Assembly (NCBI GenBank): GCA_002105175.1
Contig: MCGE01000007.1
Coordinates: forward strand, 248,001-312,000
Length of the DNA stretch: 64,000 nucleotides
Source of the DNA: Absidia repens
Taxonomy: Eukaryota > Mucoromycota > Mucoromycetes > Mucorales > Cunninghamellaceae
Direction: 5' to 3'
The position numbers and the translations under genes are program-made. Under the pieces are notes generated by a model. That model was not told the origin of the DNA. It made no database searches and was given only the letters and a program-made list of their open reading frames with translations. Positions 49,986 through 63,952 of the stretch are shown here, one piece after another. The first letter of the stretch is position 1. Each line of letters begins with the position of its first letter.

Positions 49986-51573
49986 CTAAGCTTCCAAAGT
50001 CCAGGGATCACCAGCCAAGCCCTTCGTAAGCAGTTCCAAATGACCATCCTGATTGACCACGACAATATCCTCCAAACGGATGCCAAATTCGGTGGGCACA
50101 TAAATCCCAGGTTCGACAGAGAAGGTGAAGCCAGGTTGTAAAATGCATTGTGTATTGCCTTGATTCATATAGGGATCTTCATGCATTTCCAATCCAATAC
50201 CGTGACCCAATCGATGAGTAAAATAGTCACCCCATCCAGCTTGTTCAATCACGGCACGAGCAGTCAAGTCCACTTCAGCACACGAATGGCCTTGCTTCAT
50301 CTGAGTCAACACCGCTTCTTGTGCCTGGCGAACAGTATACCAAGCCTCTTGAATCGTCTTGTTCCCACCACCACCACCACCAGTCGCCATCATGTGTGCA
50401 ACCTTATTGTCGTCGTTTTCATTTTGTCCCATGAAAAAGGTTCGAGTAGTATCAGATTGATAGTCATACAATTCACCACCGGTATCGATCAACACCAAGC
50501 TATTGGTACCCACACGGTTGATCTTGCCAGGCTGACCGTGAGGGAACGCCGCATTATCATCCACCAGCGCCACGACCCATGTCTTGATCAAACCCGCCAC
50601 ACCCAACGCCTCTGTCATCTTGACCTCGATATCTGCTTCCGTCATACCGATCGCCACATGGGACTTGACCACACGAATCGCCCGTTCCGTCAACTGGTTG
50701 GCACACCGCATAATATCGATTTCTTCCTTGGTTTTCGCCATACGCAACCGTTGCACAGCACCCGACGCCACTGCCACCGCGCCACCATCGTCCTCGAGTT
50801 CTGACCGGATACCTTCGGCAATAAAGTAGCGCGTCGTCGGTTCGATTTGAATCACACCACTTGTATCTTGATCATAGCCACGACCCAAAAGCACCTCGAG
50901 CACCGTAGCAAAAGGAGACCCATGTTCTACCCACGACACCATGGTCGGATCCACCGATGCTGGTAAATTGGCCTTTGCCCATTGTTCCTTGGCACGTGTT
51001 TCTTCGAATAACGGTGTGACGATCGTCATATCCAAAGAGGGTGGTTGCTCGCCCTTATTGTTGTTGTTCAAAGTAAAGACGACCAAAAAAGCCCGTTCTG
51101 TCCTTGACCATGTCATGTTGGTATAATACACCATGGCTGCCGATGGTTCCATAATGTATGCAAATGTGCCTTCTTCGTGTAATGTCTTTGCGAGTCGGTT
51201 TTGTCGTTGCACATATTGGTCTCCGGGGACTCGGCTGATGGTGGATAAACATGCGTCCGATGCTGCTTCCAGGTCGGCCATATCTTGAGCCCAAGTAGGT
51301 CGTTTTTCCATATGCCCGTTGTGTAGTTGGAGGGCCCAGATGCCACACACAAGTCCTGCAAGGACGGCAAAAACAAGTGCAGTACGAATAAGCTAGGTGA
51401 GAGAAAAAAAAAGAAAAAAAAAAAGATAACAATAGTGAGTTCTTTGGGATCAATATACATGACTCGCCAACGTCTTTTTTTTTTATTACCATTGACCTTT
51501 GTTTGAGCTTGTTCCAATGATTCGCCCCCTGTTTATTTTGAAGGAAAGGCGTTGTTTCGTTCATCGTCGCCAT
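49986..51573 (-). CDS. Membrane-anchored M24 metallopeptidase (Xaa-Pro dipeptidase-like)
   Basis: Pita-bread-fold metalloaminopeptidase acting on Xaa-Pro-type substrates, 496 aa. Exon 1, 51573-51490 (28 aa), and exon 2, 51392-49986. The N-terminus is a short cytosolic segment, then one hydrophobic span LIRTALVFAVLAGLVCGIWA (about 29-48), implying a type II membrane protein with the enzyme in the secretory lumen or outside. The five metal ligands are all present: Asp331 (LIDTGGELYDY), Asp342 (QSDTTRTF), His425 (HRLGHGIG), Glu455 (SVEPGIY) and Glu469 (IRLEDIV). An N-terminal creatinase-like domain spans about 85-230. A Gly6 stretch sits in a surface loop near 366-371. Confidence 0.93.
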
Positions 51574-51915
51574 ACTGAAAAAAAAGTAAGGAACGACAAA
51601 TAAAAGATAAAAGGAATAAAAGTGAGAGAGAGAGAGAGAAAAAAAAAATCCGGCGTGTGAAATGATCAACAAAAATCATTTTTCCCGCACACTCGGTGAA
51701 TAAAATAAAATAAGGCACATTATAGAAAAGAAAAAAAAATCCTTTATTTCAAATAGAGGCATAAAAAAAAAGAGTACAATAAATCTGCATAAAAATAAAA
51801 ATAAAAAATACATAATAAATAAAATGACTAAACAAAGATAGAATGAATGTGAAAGAGAGTAATGGGATGCCAATTGTTGTGCGATACGGCCTCCGCCTTT
51901 TTTTTTTTTTTTGGT
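51574..51915. other. M24 peptidase promoter and FAR1-gene 3' flank
   Basis: 342 bp with A-rich and CT-rich runs; it includes the 5' UTR of the peptidase and the probable 3' UTR of the FAR1-domain gene (ATAAAATAAAA-type strings). No gene was seen. Confidence 0.4.
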
Positions 51916-54060
51916 TCATTGGTGACTACCAGTATTAGGATGATGCTGTTGGTTGTTGGGGTCATAATATATACGATGCTGTTGTGAGGATGATTGAAAG
52001 GATGAGAAGCCTGGCGGATGCATGGGTGGTTCTGGTGGTACTGCTGCTGCTGCTGCTGGCTGCACGTGGTGGTCAATCATATAGTCAGGTTGTAATGGAG
52101 GTGGGGGCGGTGGTAATGCATGAAGAGATTGGGATGCGGAGCCTTGATTGGGTGTTGGTGTCGTAATTGGATCAAATGAGGTCGGTGTCGTCCGTAGAGC
52201 TGCATTCGCATGGTGATGCTGGTGGGAAGAAGGCGAAGGCGTGGTAGAAGTGTTGATCGGCTGATGTTGTTGTTGTTGATTGGAGGTCATGGTAAATCCG
52301 GTAGTGGCATACATTGGATCATGATCGACACGAGGAAGATAATCTTGCTGCTGTCGTTGCTGCTGCTGCTGCTGATGCTGCTGTTGATGTTGTTGCTGCT
52401 GGTAGTGTTGAGGGTGTCCAGTCATATATCTTTGTGTTGGTTGGGGATACATAGGGTATAATGTCGAAGCATAGTAATTGGAATCCCGATGAGAAGATGG
52501 AGGAGGTATGAAATTGGATGATGACGGTGGTTGTTCATTAACGGGCATATTGGAGAATTGATGTGGATAACGAGAGTCCCGATGATGTTGAGTTTCTGTT
52601 TGCCTGGTTGCAAATGGCGATGATATGATAGGAGGCTGCTGCTGTTGTTGCTGTGCTATTTCCATGAGCATGGGCGTCTTTTGTCGTTTTTGTTGGTTTG
52701 ACAAGGAAGATGAAGTGGAAGTAGTTGATGACGCATCGGCTACGTTTGCATTTAGCGGGTCGGGGAAAGCAAATGATCTTGAGCGGCGTCGATTAAGTTG
52801 CTGTACATCTTGAAGCACACGTTGAGGGTGGAGCTTGACATAGTATATCTGTTGTGGGATGACCACTGCCGTATATCCTTTTGGTGTGTTTGCCAATGTT
52901 GGAGAGGTGCCCCGTTTGCGAGTAGATGTTGGTTTGCTTAACTAGATAAAAGAAGAGGAAACAGAGGAAAAATAAGATGGGTGGTCGTTTGCCTGTTATG
53001 TCAATATGTCAATATGTCCCTCCTACAACAAACTAGTGACGTACCTCATCCTGTGAAGAATCACCAGCAGCATCTTGGGAAGAGAAGAGGGCAAGATCTT
53101 CTTCCATATCCGGCTCCACTTCGTGATCAACGTGTTGTTGTTGTTGTTGTTGTTGCTGAATGAGGCGAGCGGGCGGCAAAGTGGTAGGGTCTGTTTGAGT
53201 GATGCCACAAAGTTGATCGACCATTCGATTGAGTTCGGTCACGGCCATGTCAGTGAGTTCTTGACTAGCAGCGGAAGCAGTAACCAAGTTCGACCAGATA
53301 CCTTGTAGTTGTTGGACACGGGCTTGAGCATCAAGCACCCGCAGTTTTTGTCGTTCTTCGGAAAGCCTATTGTAAAATCGTCGTTCATTCCAAGGAACAT
53401 GGGCATACAAGAGTTGGACGCGCGATCGGATCTCCGGTGTTGCCATTCGTTGTCGTGTCAAATCGGATATCAAGTCAAGCATTTCCTTTGGCCAACCATT
53501 GTCTATTTCTTCGGGTCGCATAAGTTCATGATTGTGTTTGGATGCATCAGGGTTCAAAGATTTACGGAACTCCCACAAGTTGCCATTTTGTTCGTTGAGA
53601 GTGATGCGCCATTTGCAATCGCAGCGTTTGGAAGGCCGTCGTCGTTTGGGGTTTGATTTGGGGTTGCGAAGGGAATCAGGAAATCCTTCTCTTGAGCAAT
53701 AAACATAAATATTCTACGGAGAGATATAAAATTAAAAGGAAAAAAGAATTGAATAAAAAGGATAGGCGCTATTTAAATAGTACTTCTTAGTTACCCGATA
53801 TGTACTTTGCTCTTGTTTAATAGTGAAGCCAAACTGAGCGCACAGTTTACGACAATAGTCAATTGCTTCTACACTTGTATTAAATTTTTTACTGAGAACG
53901 TCTGCATAAAAGGAATCCAACTAACAATAAGAAAAAAAGAGGGGGGGTGGACAGAGGGGTGGTAAGTGCGTTGTATCAATTTTTGTTCCTCGGCTTTATT
54001 TTTGCTTACTGAGATATTTGCTGATCTATCGTTATTTTCCAGTACGTTTTGTTCGGTCAT
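51916..54060 (-). CDS. FAR1-type zinc-finger DNA-binding protein
   Basis: Probable transcription factor carrying a FAR1/FHY3 (WRKY-GCM1 superfamily) DNA-binding domain, the type found at the N-terminus of Mutator-like transposases. Exons 54060-54010, 53920-53795, 53713-53045 and 52941-51916; 623 aa, all in frame. The domain spans residues about 18-125: SVEAIDYCRKLCAQFGFTIK, IYVYCSREGFPD, RRRPSKRCDCKWRITL and the closing NPDASKHNHELM, giving the C..C..C.H.H-type ligands. A helical central region and then poly-Gln/His/Pro-rich low-complexity sequence fill the rest. No transposase (DDE) domain or SWIM zinc finger is seen, so it looks domesticated rather than a live element. Confidence 0.8.
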
Positions 54061-54448
54061 AGTAGGTCTATTGAGGGTTAAAATAAATAAATAAACAGAA
54101 AGAAAAAAGACGATGAGCCTTCGTAGCAAATACTAATTACTCTTGATATAAGAATATGGACGTCACATGTTTTTATTCATTTACCAAAACAAAGAGAGAT
54201 GACCGAGAGTAGCAACAGTAAAAAAGATTCTGTAAAAAGAAAATAAAAAAGGGGAATGGGCAAGTCTGAGCTGACTGTGAAAAAAAAATTCCCAAGCAGA
54301 AAATGTCACTTTGTGTACCTTTTTTAAAAAAAAAATAATCGATTCCAAGTGATCGGTTAAAAATGTGAATGGAGCCTATTTAGAATAAAGAGACACGCAG
54401 AAAGAGAGAAAGAGAGAAAGAAAGAAAGAAAGAAAAAGCAACTACCTC

Positions 54449-54540
54449 CTATTTCCCATTAACCTTCTCACGAAAGTTCAGTTTAATCTCGTCTTGATTG
54501 AGCTCTTTGACAAGCTTTGAAACATCTCCAATAGTAATGT
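54449..54540 (-). pseudogene. Orphan exon-like coding fragment
   Basis: On the minus strand, an acceptor-like TTCATTATAG precedes 92 bp that translate to DITIGDVSKLVKELNQDEIK then LNFREKVNGK and a TAG stop. The composition (balanced charges, amphipathic spacing) is much more protein-like than its surroundings. No start codon or convincing donor-bearing upstream exon was found within 300 bp. It may be a gene relic, a terminal exon of a gene with a long intron, or chance. Family not recognised. Confidence 0.3.
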
Positions 54541-56469
54541 CTATAATGAACCAGTTTAAACTTCTGTATCACTTGACGGAAATGCGAGAATATGCGCCTC
54601 CGGTATTTTTGGCCCTGATCCTTCGCCTTGTTTCTATTGTCTCTTCGCCCTTTCTCCCCTGAGTTTTCTTTTTTAAAATTCCGCCTATAGTAGGCCGAAA
54701 AAAAAAAAAGAGAGAGAACACACGGTCCATCAAAGTAGGCTAAGACTCGTGTTCTATTTATTGTAGTAATTGTAGCATGTCAATGTTTGATTTTCATTTT
54801 ATAATAATGAAGGCAGCATCATGGTTTTCATTTCATCTCGGATGTTCGGATTACCATTCTTAGCTTGTGGATCGCCATTGACAACTGATCATGGCACTTT
54901 TTGGAGGGGGAAAAAAAAAGACTGACATTCGCATGTTCACCATATGTAACCACTTTTGGTTTTTTTTTTTGTATCACATCTTCCAACCAGTGATCAAATA
55001 GTATAAGATTGAAATCCTACGCTCGGTCACCCGCAAATGTATTGAAATCAGGGAGCATGGTTGTTTTTGGGTACAATTGGTAGGCCAAAAGCTTATTGGG
55101 GCGGAACATATTCATTGATACCTTTTGGTACTACAGTTTATTTTTATTTTGTTTCTTTCTGTACACTTAAATGTACCATTTAAAAAAAAAAAAAGTGATA
55201 CGTTTCCGGTTTTAAAAAAAATTGAGCAGCGGTTACTCTGCCTAATAAACAAGACACAACACTTGAAGAAGAAAAAGACCTATAAGCTCTGTTATCTTCT
55301 CATCTTAATTCTCACACTTCTTACACCATTTAAAACGCAGTTGATGACTGAGATCTAACTTGATGAAATAGGTCGAAAATCCTGTTGTGCACCATACGCA
55401 CAAAGTATATTGTGCTATGATCTCTGTAACCTTAAAAAAACATTTACGTTGTCATTTTCATTTTATTGAAGCACTTTATTTTGTTTTACTTGAGGAAGAT
55501 TCACTTGTGAAAAGACAGATGTGCTACCTTCCTTTTATTTTTAACATTGTCACACCTCTTGTTCAGTTAATACATCCACAATAGAGAGGATAAATAACAA
55601 GGCATTGTTGTCTATCGAAACAAGCACTGATTTTCTCCGATTCATGCAGGTCAATGAAATCAACGATGATGGGACTTTCAAGGTACACGTGAAAAGGTGA
55701 TTAAAGAATTGACAGTGGAGCTTTCTTCTAGAACCATACCCGTGATTGTTTCAAATTTGAGGCTTGACTGATTCATGTCAAATATCTCCATCGTTCCTGC
55801 CTATCGTTTGACATTTGAAAATCTTTTGACAAGGTGGGAGCAAATATATATATATATATATATTTATTCCTGATTCTCCATACCCACCCGACACACGCCG
55901 AAGTCTCTCATTCGATCTGACTTTGTCACACGCTGCTCCTGTCAATCTTCCACCCTACCCCGTTTGTTTCCAGAAATATCAATGCTATCCGCGTATTCCA
56001 TTTTTCCCACTAACAACACAAGTCATGTAAAATAAAAATAGAAGATAATTTATTAACTGATAAATACATACATATAAAGGACTCGGTAATAGTAATAATA
56101 GGTCTTTGAAAGTTGGTCTCATTGGGTTGTGTGTGGTAATGGAAGGAGGTTTGAAATGAGCCAATGCCCAGTGGTTGGGGGGAACTTTGGCCAATTTAGG
56201 AAGCACCAGTCAATGGATATTTTTGAGGGAGTTCATTAGTTGCAGAGTTGGGCACTGCAATTAACCTTCAAAAAGGTTACTCATTGAGGTATTTGAGAGG
56301 AGTACACCACAACCCAGATCCCAGTTGTCCTTGCAATGAATGAAGCCCTATATTTCATGTGGATCAACGCATAACACATACACACACACAAGGATTCATA
56401 TTAGTTGTTGCATTTTTCTACCCGCATGTATATTTCCAAACAACACAAGTGACACATATAATAGAATAA

Positions 56470-56715
56470 TGGTAAAAGTACAAGACATATTTTATTAAGA
56501 TAGAGGTATAGACTATGACAACGAACACTAAACTAATCTAATGACGGTTTCATAACAATATTCTAATATAAAGGCTAATTTAAAGGTGGTCCTCAATCTT
56601 GAATTCAAAATGGAAGAGTTTCCCCATGATGTTTGTATTGCATTTTTCAAAATGCCCCTGATTCAAGTTCCAATACTAATCTAACATCAACATCACCTCA
56701 CTGTTGATACCCATG
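56470..56715 (-). repeat. Dispersed repeat family, partial copy 9
   Basis: Reverse orientation: AGACATATTTTATTAAGATA, GACTATGACAACGAACACTA, AACTAATCTAATGACGG, AATTCAAAATGGAAGAGTTT and CAATACTAATCTAACATCAA match the right-hand half of the family. The copy ends at an A tract where the core would be expected. Confidence 0.65.
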
Positions 56716-56720
56716 ATGGG

Positions 56721-56758
<38 letters not shown>

Positions 56759-56842
56759 AGAATGGGAAAAAATGGTCGAATAAAAACCTGACCTGTTTAT
56801 TTTTTGAACATCCGCTTTCACTTTTTTTGGGAAGAATACAGC

Positions 56843-56878
<36 letters not shown>

Positions 56879-57645
56879 AACACAGTGGATAATAATGACC
56901 ATAATAATAATTATATGAAGATGAAAAAATATATATATATATATATCACCATCCCATAACAAAAAAAAAAAGAGGATGCTGGCGTGATTCCTATTACCAT
57001 CCTAAAAAGTCAATATGATAGAGTCTGAAAAATTGGATACCATCAGTAACACAGCATTTTTCCCACTCCCGTCGCATCCAGCACTTCCCTGTCATGACTA
57101 ACACTTTACAACAAATATGATTGGCATTCCAGAAGATGGTAGTCTGCACGACACAAGTTTCACATTTATTCAGATTCATAAAAAAAAATAAACATGGAAT
57201 ATGATACGTGCCATAAATATGTAAAAGATAAAATAATCTGGAAGATATGCTGTTCTACGAATTCTAGAAGCAACAATGCACATCGCCGGACCTAGTGCCG
57301 ATTCAACACGCACTGTCCAAAAATAAGAAAATACCATTTGCTGGTGATAACATCGGGCCCGCGTGAATCATAAGACACTTCGACATGCTTCTGACAGATC
57401 TCCAAAAATAGTAATACCTATCTGCACAATATATAACCACCGCCACCGCGACATAATTGGTACACGTCCATGAAATCCGTTGAAGAAGATGCAAAAGTCG
57501 CTACATATTATCCTTTTCAGAATACCAAGGTGAAAACTTTAATAAAAAATGAGAAAACAAGTGATTCCATGTTACTTTTTCAAGGAGGAAAGGCAGAAAA
57601 ATCAAAACTCCGTAACAAAATGGAAAAAAGACAAAAAGATGTCCT

Positions 57646-57716
57646 AGCTTAATGTGGTTTCGATCCACAGACCTATGGGTTATGGGCCCATCGCTCTTCC
57701 CCTGAGCTATTAAGCT
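57646..57716 (-). tRNA. Initiator tRNA-Met (CAU)
   Basis: The minus strand folds as a 71-nt intronless tRNA: acceptor AGCTTAA/TTAAGCT, D arm GCTC..GAGC, anticodon stem ATGGG/CCCAT with loop CCCATAA (anticodon CAT), and T arm TGTGG/CCACA with loop ATCGAAA. Eukaryotic initiator hallmarks are present: an A1:U72 closing pair, three consecutive G:C pairs at the base of the anticodon loop, and A54 with AUCG replacing TΨCG. Position 33 is C rather than U, seen in some initiators. All stems pair without mismatch. Confidence 0.95.
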
Positions 57717-59240
<1,524 letters not shown>

Positions 59241-59327
59241 TTATTATAAAGAAATGTGTTGAAGAAGAAAAAAAAAGAGAGAAAAGAGAAAAAGAAAAAG
59301 CGAGCCAAGCAAAAAGTGCGACTCCCA

Positions 59328-59334
59328 CTTTATA
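59328..59334 (-). promoter_or_regulatory. TATA box of histone H3
   Basis: TATAAAG on the minus strand, about 95 bp upstream of the H3 ATG, at a spacing similar to the other three histone genes of this cluster. Confidence 0.6.
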
Positions 59335-59915
59335 ATTTTTTTCAATGCCCGCCTTTTTTTTTTTCCTCTCCAACGCGGGTATACCAAAAAAAAAAAAAAA
59401 AAAAGCTATGAAAAAAAAAGGGCAAAGTGCTGGGATATATCACGCTATGTTTGTGTCGCGTGGTTCCCATCATCGCGGTTGCACTACAAATCCAAAGGAG
59501 TAAAAATCAAAAAAAGAAAACATTCCTCCCATGACTCTCACTTACACTTTTTTTTTTAATTGGATCGACATACATACATTCCAAGACTGGATGAAATCAA
59601 TGAACAGGGAACCGATTGATTTAACTGCATTGCTTTCTTTTTAGTTATTCATATGCTCACATTTTGAAATAAAGAACCATGCAGTAATATTATTTGATTG
59701 ATTGCAAAAAAGTTGGACAAGTAAGGAGGAGGATGATCAACAAAGATGTGCGGCGCGCTATGAAAAAAAAATATAATATGTACTATAGATCACATCCCGC
59801 ACCAACGCGGCAGGGATTTTTTTTTTTCGTCAACTATTTTTTTTTTTTTTTGAGCAACATTAGTCTTAAAAAAACACGCTGGGCGGGATTTGAATTAAAT
59901 ACAATGAACAGCTAG

Positions 59916-59923
59916 TATAAAAA
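59916..59923 (+). promoter_or_regulatory. TATA box of histone H4
   Basis: TATAAAAA about 110 bp upstream of the H4 ATG, followed by a C/T-rich leader. Confidence 0.6.
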
Positions 59924-60025
59924 AACTGACTTGGTCTTGCCTTTTGATTTTTCTTCTTTTCTCTCTTTTTTTTCTCTTTTCAATTTTTCTTTTTTTCCCT
60001 CTTCAACAAATACTTATATATAACA

Positions 60026-60419
<394 letters not shown>

Positions 60420-61550
60420 ATATTTTAGTTTATTTCCTCTTTTTTACATTTACATCTCCATCCCTCCAATCCTATTTTATCGATTTATTACCCCCTCTTA
60501 CAAAACACTTACTCATATCAATTAGTCTTTATTTTTTAAAGCATCCCTTTAGTCTGTACATAAAATTTGATTCTATTGTCTTCAAATAAATGATAATAAA
60601 AACTATATCAAAATGACAAATGTAGCCTTTTCTTTGTACGTGGTGTGTGTGTGTGTGTATTTGTGTGATTAAACATGGTATGATGAAGACACGACACGTC
60701 AATACAATGAACCCAGTCACCGCAATCACTTAAAGAATGCGTGGTCCAAAAAAAAAAAAAGACGCGTTGCATCATTATCAATTCATTTCTCTATATAGAT
60801 CCCCACTTATTTGCTCTGAATGACAAAAACTCGATCCATGACACAATTTTGGTTGAGCATTAAAAAAAAATATTAAGTGAAGCAAAGGGTTCATGCCAAA
60901 TCAATAGATAAGACCGCTCCAAAAAAGGACATATCATTGTTAATCAGTAAATAAATATCAATCAAGAAGACAATATTTTATTATGATATATATGTAGGAG
61001 ACAAAGCTATTCTAGAGAACGAATTCTAAAAAGTAAGAGGAACTGATGTAAAGTGGTAAGGGAGGACTGTTCGTACGCAATGTACTAGATGAGAGGGACT
61101 AGATGAGTAGAGGGGCCAGATGGACAAAAAAAAAAACACAAACTGGATGCACAGTAGAGGACCTGTGTATAGGTGAGCCAGTCTATAAGAGGAGCATGTA
61201 TATGGAAGAGGTACTAATGTAAAAGAAGCATCAAGTATCAGAATGAGGATTTATTGGTTGGGTTTTGAAGGATGAGCAAAAAAAGAAAAATGGGCATCAA
61301 ACTGAGATTTAAATATATCATAAAAATGATTCATTGCAGTTAGGACGACAAAGGACAGTTGTAGAAAAAAAAGGTAAGTTTATTATGTATTTTTTCCCTT
61401 TTCATATCACGAAAAAAAAGCTATGTACATATATAAAAGAAGATGTTTAACAAATGGGGGACAAATAGAGGGAAAAGGGATTTTTTGGATGGGGGGATAA
61501 AATCTTGAATGTCAAGAGAGAGATGTTTGTGCGAGGGAGGGGGGAATGAT
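60420..61550. other. Convergent spacer, H4 / H2A
   Basis: H4 3' UTR with AAATAAATGATAATAAAAAC near 60583, a GT microsatellite at 60642-60665, AT-rich unassigned sequence and a G/A-rich H2A 3' flank. No gene was seen. Confidence 0.45.
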
Positions 61551-61943
61551 TTAAAGTTCTTGAGAAGCAGCACCCTTCTTCTTGGTAGGTAAGAGAGTGG
61601 CATGGATGTTGGGCAAGACACCACCTTGAGCAATGGTGACGTGACCGAGGAGCTTGTTGAGTTCTTCATCGTTACGGATGGCCAATTGCAAGTGACGGGG
61701 AATGATACGGGACTTCTTGTTATCACGGGCAGCGTTACCAGCCAATTCGAGAATTTCCGCAGTCAAGTATTCGAGGACAGCACCGAGGTAAACGGGAGCA
61801 CCAGCACCGATACGTTGAGCATAGTTACCACGACGCAAGTGACGATGGATACGACCAACGGGGAATTGAAGACCGGCCTTGGAAGAACGGGTTTGAGACT
61901 TGGAGCCAGAAGCAGATTTACCACCAGATTTACCACCAGACAT
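61551..61943 (-). CDS. Histone H2A with C-terminal SQEL
   Basis: Core histone, 130 aa, intronless. [60 protein letters not shown] and [20 protein letters not shown] are canonical. It ends GAASQEL: Ser127 in an SQE-hydrophobic motif, the DNA-damage phosphorylation site of H2A.X-type and most fungal major H2As. The upstream in-frame Met (62108) is rejected because MSGGKSGGK is the family start. It forms a divergent pair with H2B. Confidence 0.99.
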   Translation of the reverse strand: MSGGKSGGKSASGSKSQTRSSKAGLQFPVGRIHRHLRRGNYAQRIGAGAPVYLGAVLEYLTAEILELAGNAARDNKKSRIIPRHLQLAIRNDEELNKLLGHVTIAQGGVLPNIHATLLPTKKKGAASQEL

Positions 61944-62030
61944 GTTTGTTATTATAATATATTGAGAAAGAAAAGAAAGTGAAAAAGGAAAAAAAAAAGA
62001 AAAAAGAAGAGGGGGACGTGCAAGAGTTGC

Positions 62031-62042
62031 TTTATATTTATA
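62031..62042 (-). promoter_or_regulatory. TATA box of histone H2A
   Basis: TATAAATATAAA on the minus strand, about 90 bp upstream of the H2A ATG. Confidence 0.6.
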
Positions 62043-62396
62043 TTCGTCGGAGTGCCCTCGATTTTTTTTTTGGGATTTTTTTTTCTGTGTGATTTCAAAT
62101 TCAGTCACGCGCCTGTCTTTTTTTTTTTTTACAAGTCAAAAATTGGGAAAGAAGAAAACAAGTGGAATAATTTTTTTTTTCTCAGTCAATGGCTTCATTA
62201 CCGTGGCGGAACGTGTTATAACGTGTTTTTTTCGTGGTCTTTATTTACAAAAGGAAGCAATATGGGTAAGGAAAAGTCAAGAGGTGGGCTGTCAGCGGCG
62301 GAGTATAGAATGTCAAAGCGCGTCTTGGTGAGGGTGAGAGGTTTTTTTTTTTTTCATTTGCAAAAAATAGGAGACGAATGGAAAATCTCCGTCAGA

Positions 62397-62405
62397 TATA
62401 AAAAG
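62397..62405 (+). promoter_or_regulatory. TATA box of histone H2B
   Basis: TATAAAAAG about 94 bp upstream of the H2B ATG. Confidence 0.6.
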
Positions 62406-62490
62406 AGGGTCACCAAATGATGGCCGACAAAGAAATTCTTTTTTCCTTTTTTTCCTTTTTTCTCACACACATACACATATATTATACAAA

Positions 62491-62850
62491 ATGGCCCCCG
62501 CTGGTAAAGCTCCTGCTAAGACTACTGAAAAGAAGACCAAGACTGACATCAAGAAGAGAAAGTCTTCCCGCAAGGAATCCTATGCCTCTTACATTTACAA
62601 GGTGTTGAAGCAAGTCCATCCCGACACTGGTATCTCCAACAAGGCCATGTCCATCTTGAACTCCTTTGTCAACGATATCTTTGAACGTATTGCCTCTGAA
62701 GCTTCCAAGTTGGCCGCTTACAACAAGCGTTCCACCATCTCTTCCCGTGAAATCCAAACCTCTGTCCGTCTTATCTTGCCCGGTGAATTGGCCAAGCACG
62801 CCGTCTCTGAAGGTACCAAGGCTGTCACCAAGTACACCTCTTCCAAATAA
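62491..62850 (+). CDS. Histone H2B
   Basis: Core histone, 119 aa, intronless. A Lys/Ala/Thr-rich tail leads to [60 protein letters not shown] and [20 protein letters not shown] then TSSK. The penultimate VTKYTSS region holds the conserved ubiquitination lysine. Codon use is highly biased. Confidence 0.99.
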   Translation: MAPAGKAPAKTTEKKTKTDIKKRKSSRKESYASYIYKVLKQVHPDTGISNKAMSILNSFVNDIFERIASEASKLAAYNKRSTISSREIQTSVRLILPGELAKHAVSEGTKAVTKYTSSK

Positions 62851-63140
62851 ATGATTTCCCATTCCCCCTCAATCCCCTCTTCCATTTAGCCTTTTTTTTT
62901 ATCACCCACCCATCCCCCTTTTATTGATGTTGCGCACCCTTTGCACATTTGTACAGAAACAAAAAACAATAGTCTTTTAGTTTTTTTTATCATTTATAGT
63001 CTTTGTGAATATCCCCTGACTTTTTATTTTTTTATTGATTTGATATAATAAAATAAAAATCTATAATACAAGCATGAATATACACTATTGGCTATTATTG
63101 ATTGCTATTATCTACTACTATGAAACAAAAGCTAACCTTT

Positions 63141-63952
63141 TCATTTGACCCCAAGGAATTTGACACCCATATTTTCATCTTCCGTTCCCTTGAATAGTTG
63201 AGCCATCCCACGTTTGACTAGTATTTGTAGAGCTACCAGCAGCACATCATGATCCATTTCATAAAAGTCTAAATAATCATCCATAGTTTAGTTTTCCTTT
63301 GGTCTGTATCGTGTTATTAGTTTTGTCTTACCTTGTCCTTCTGCAAGTTCTCCATGAGCGATTTCATACATGGTGACAATTGTATTGTTCAGCCCACATT
63401 GATTGACCTAACATTGTATTATGAATGAGGTCAGTCAAAGAGAGAATTCCCGTCCCTCCCCCCTTTTTCTTTTTACGTTACCCATTGTAGAATCAAATCG
63501 GCCCAGTCATCTGGTTTGCGCCAAAAGAGTAGAGCGTGAGTTTTCCCATTCCCCCATTTAGCCGTCCCTACACCGAAGAAAATCAAGCCAAGCCTTTAGA
63601 GTCAAGTCAATAATATCTTTATATGTATCTATATGCGTCTTACCTTGTTGAACCATAAATTCGATGATTTCCTGTAAAGTATCTAGAGATAAACGACCTA
63701 TAACAACAAGGAGGAGAAGAAGAAGAGTGATGACCACTGTTTAGTCACTATTTGCTCTTTCTTTTTTTCCTGCAGCCACGGCGTTCCATTTCCTTACGTT
63801 TGATACGAGTATTTTCAAAAAGAGGTGAGCCGCCAGGTACAGTGGCCTGATCAAGATTCAATGTGAATATCCGGTGATGACGTGCGTATCGTAGAATAAC
63901 ATCGGACCATTGAAGCGCTTGATTCTGCCAAGTGGTATCAGTAGGTTGTCGT
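63141..63952 (-). CDS. VPS25: ESCRT-II subunit VPS25, 5' end outside the window
   Basis: Winged-helix subunit of ESCRT-II that recruits ESCRT-III on endosomes during multivesicular-body sorting. Visible exons: 63952-63798, 63697-63644, 63567-63482, 63407-63332 and 63268-63141, all in frame. RQPTDTTWQNQALQWSDVIL, GSPLFENTRIKRRLSLDTLQ, GKTHALLFWRKPDDWADLIL, QWVNQCGLNNTIVTMYEIAH and ENMGVKFLGVK match the two winged-helix repeats. The N-terminal exon(s) coding for the proline-rich PPF motif are beyond 64000; 63953-64000 is intron. Confidence 0.93.

Larger units (their letters stand above)
54061..57645. other. Spacer upstream of the FAR1-domain gene
   Basis: 3.6 kb without a confident protein gene. 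It contains the FAR1-gene promoter, an orphan exon-like ORF (54449-54540), an (AT)n run near 55845, repeat fragment 9 (56470-56715), and two A tracts of more than 30 (about 56720-56756 and 56844-56876). Short Cys-rich open frames at 56994-57179 and 57303-57494 (minus) have no recognised family. Confidence 0.5.
61944..62490. promoter_or_regulatory. Divergent H2A-H2B intergenic promoter region
   Basis: 547 bp between the two starts, with a TATA box about 90-95 bp before each ATG, T-rich runs and the string TTACCGTGGCGGAACGTGTT near 62199-62218. No coding signal. Confidence 0.55.

Noticed and set aside
56994..57179. Cys-rich small ORF on the minus strand
   Set aside because: Seven cysteines over 61 codons is suggestive, but there is no signal peptide, known spacing or supporting neighbour.
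61602..61982. Plus-strand frame opposite H2A (and similar ones opposite H3, H4 and H2B)
   Set aside because: Mirror frames of highly biased histone codons.
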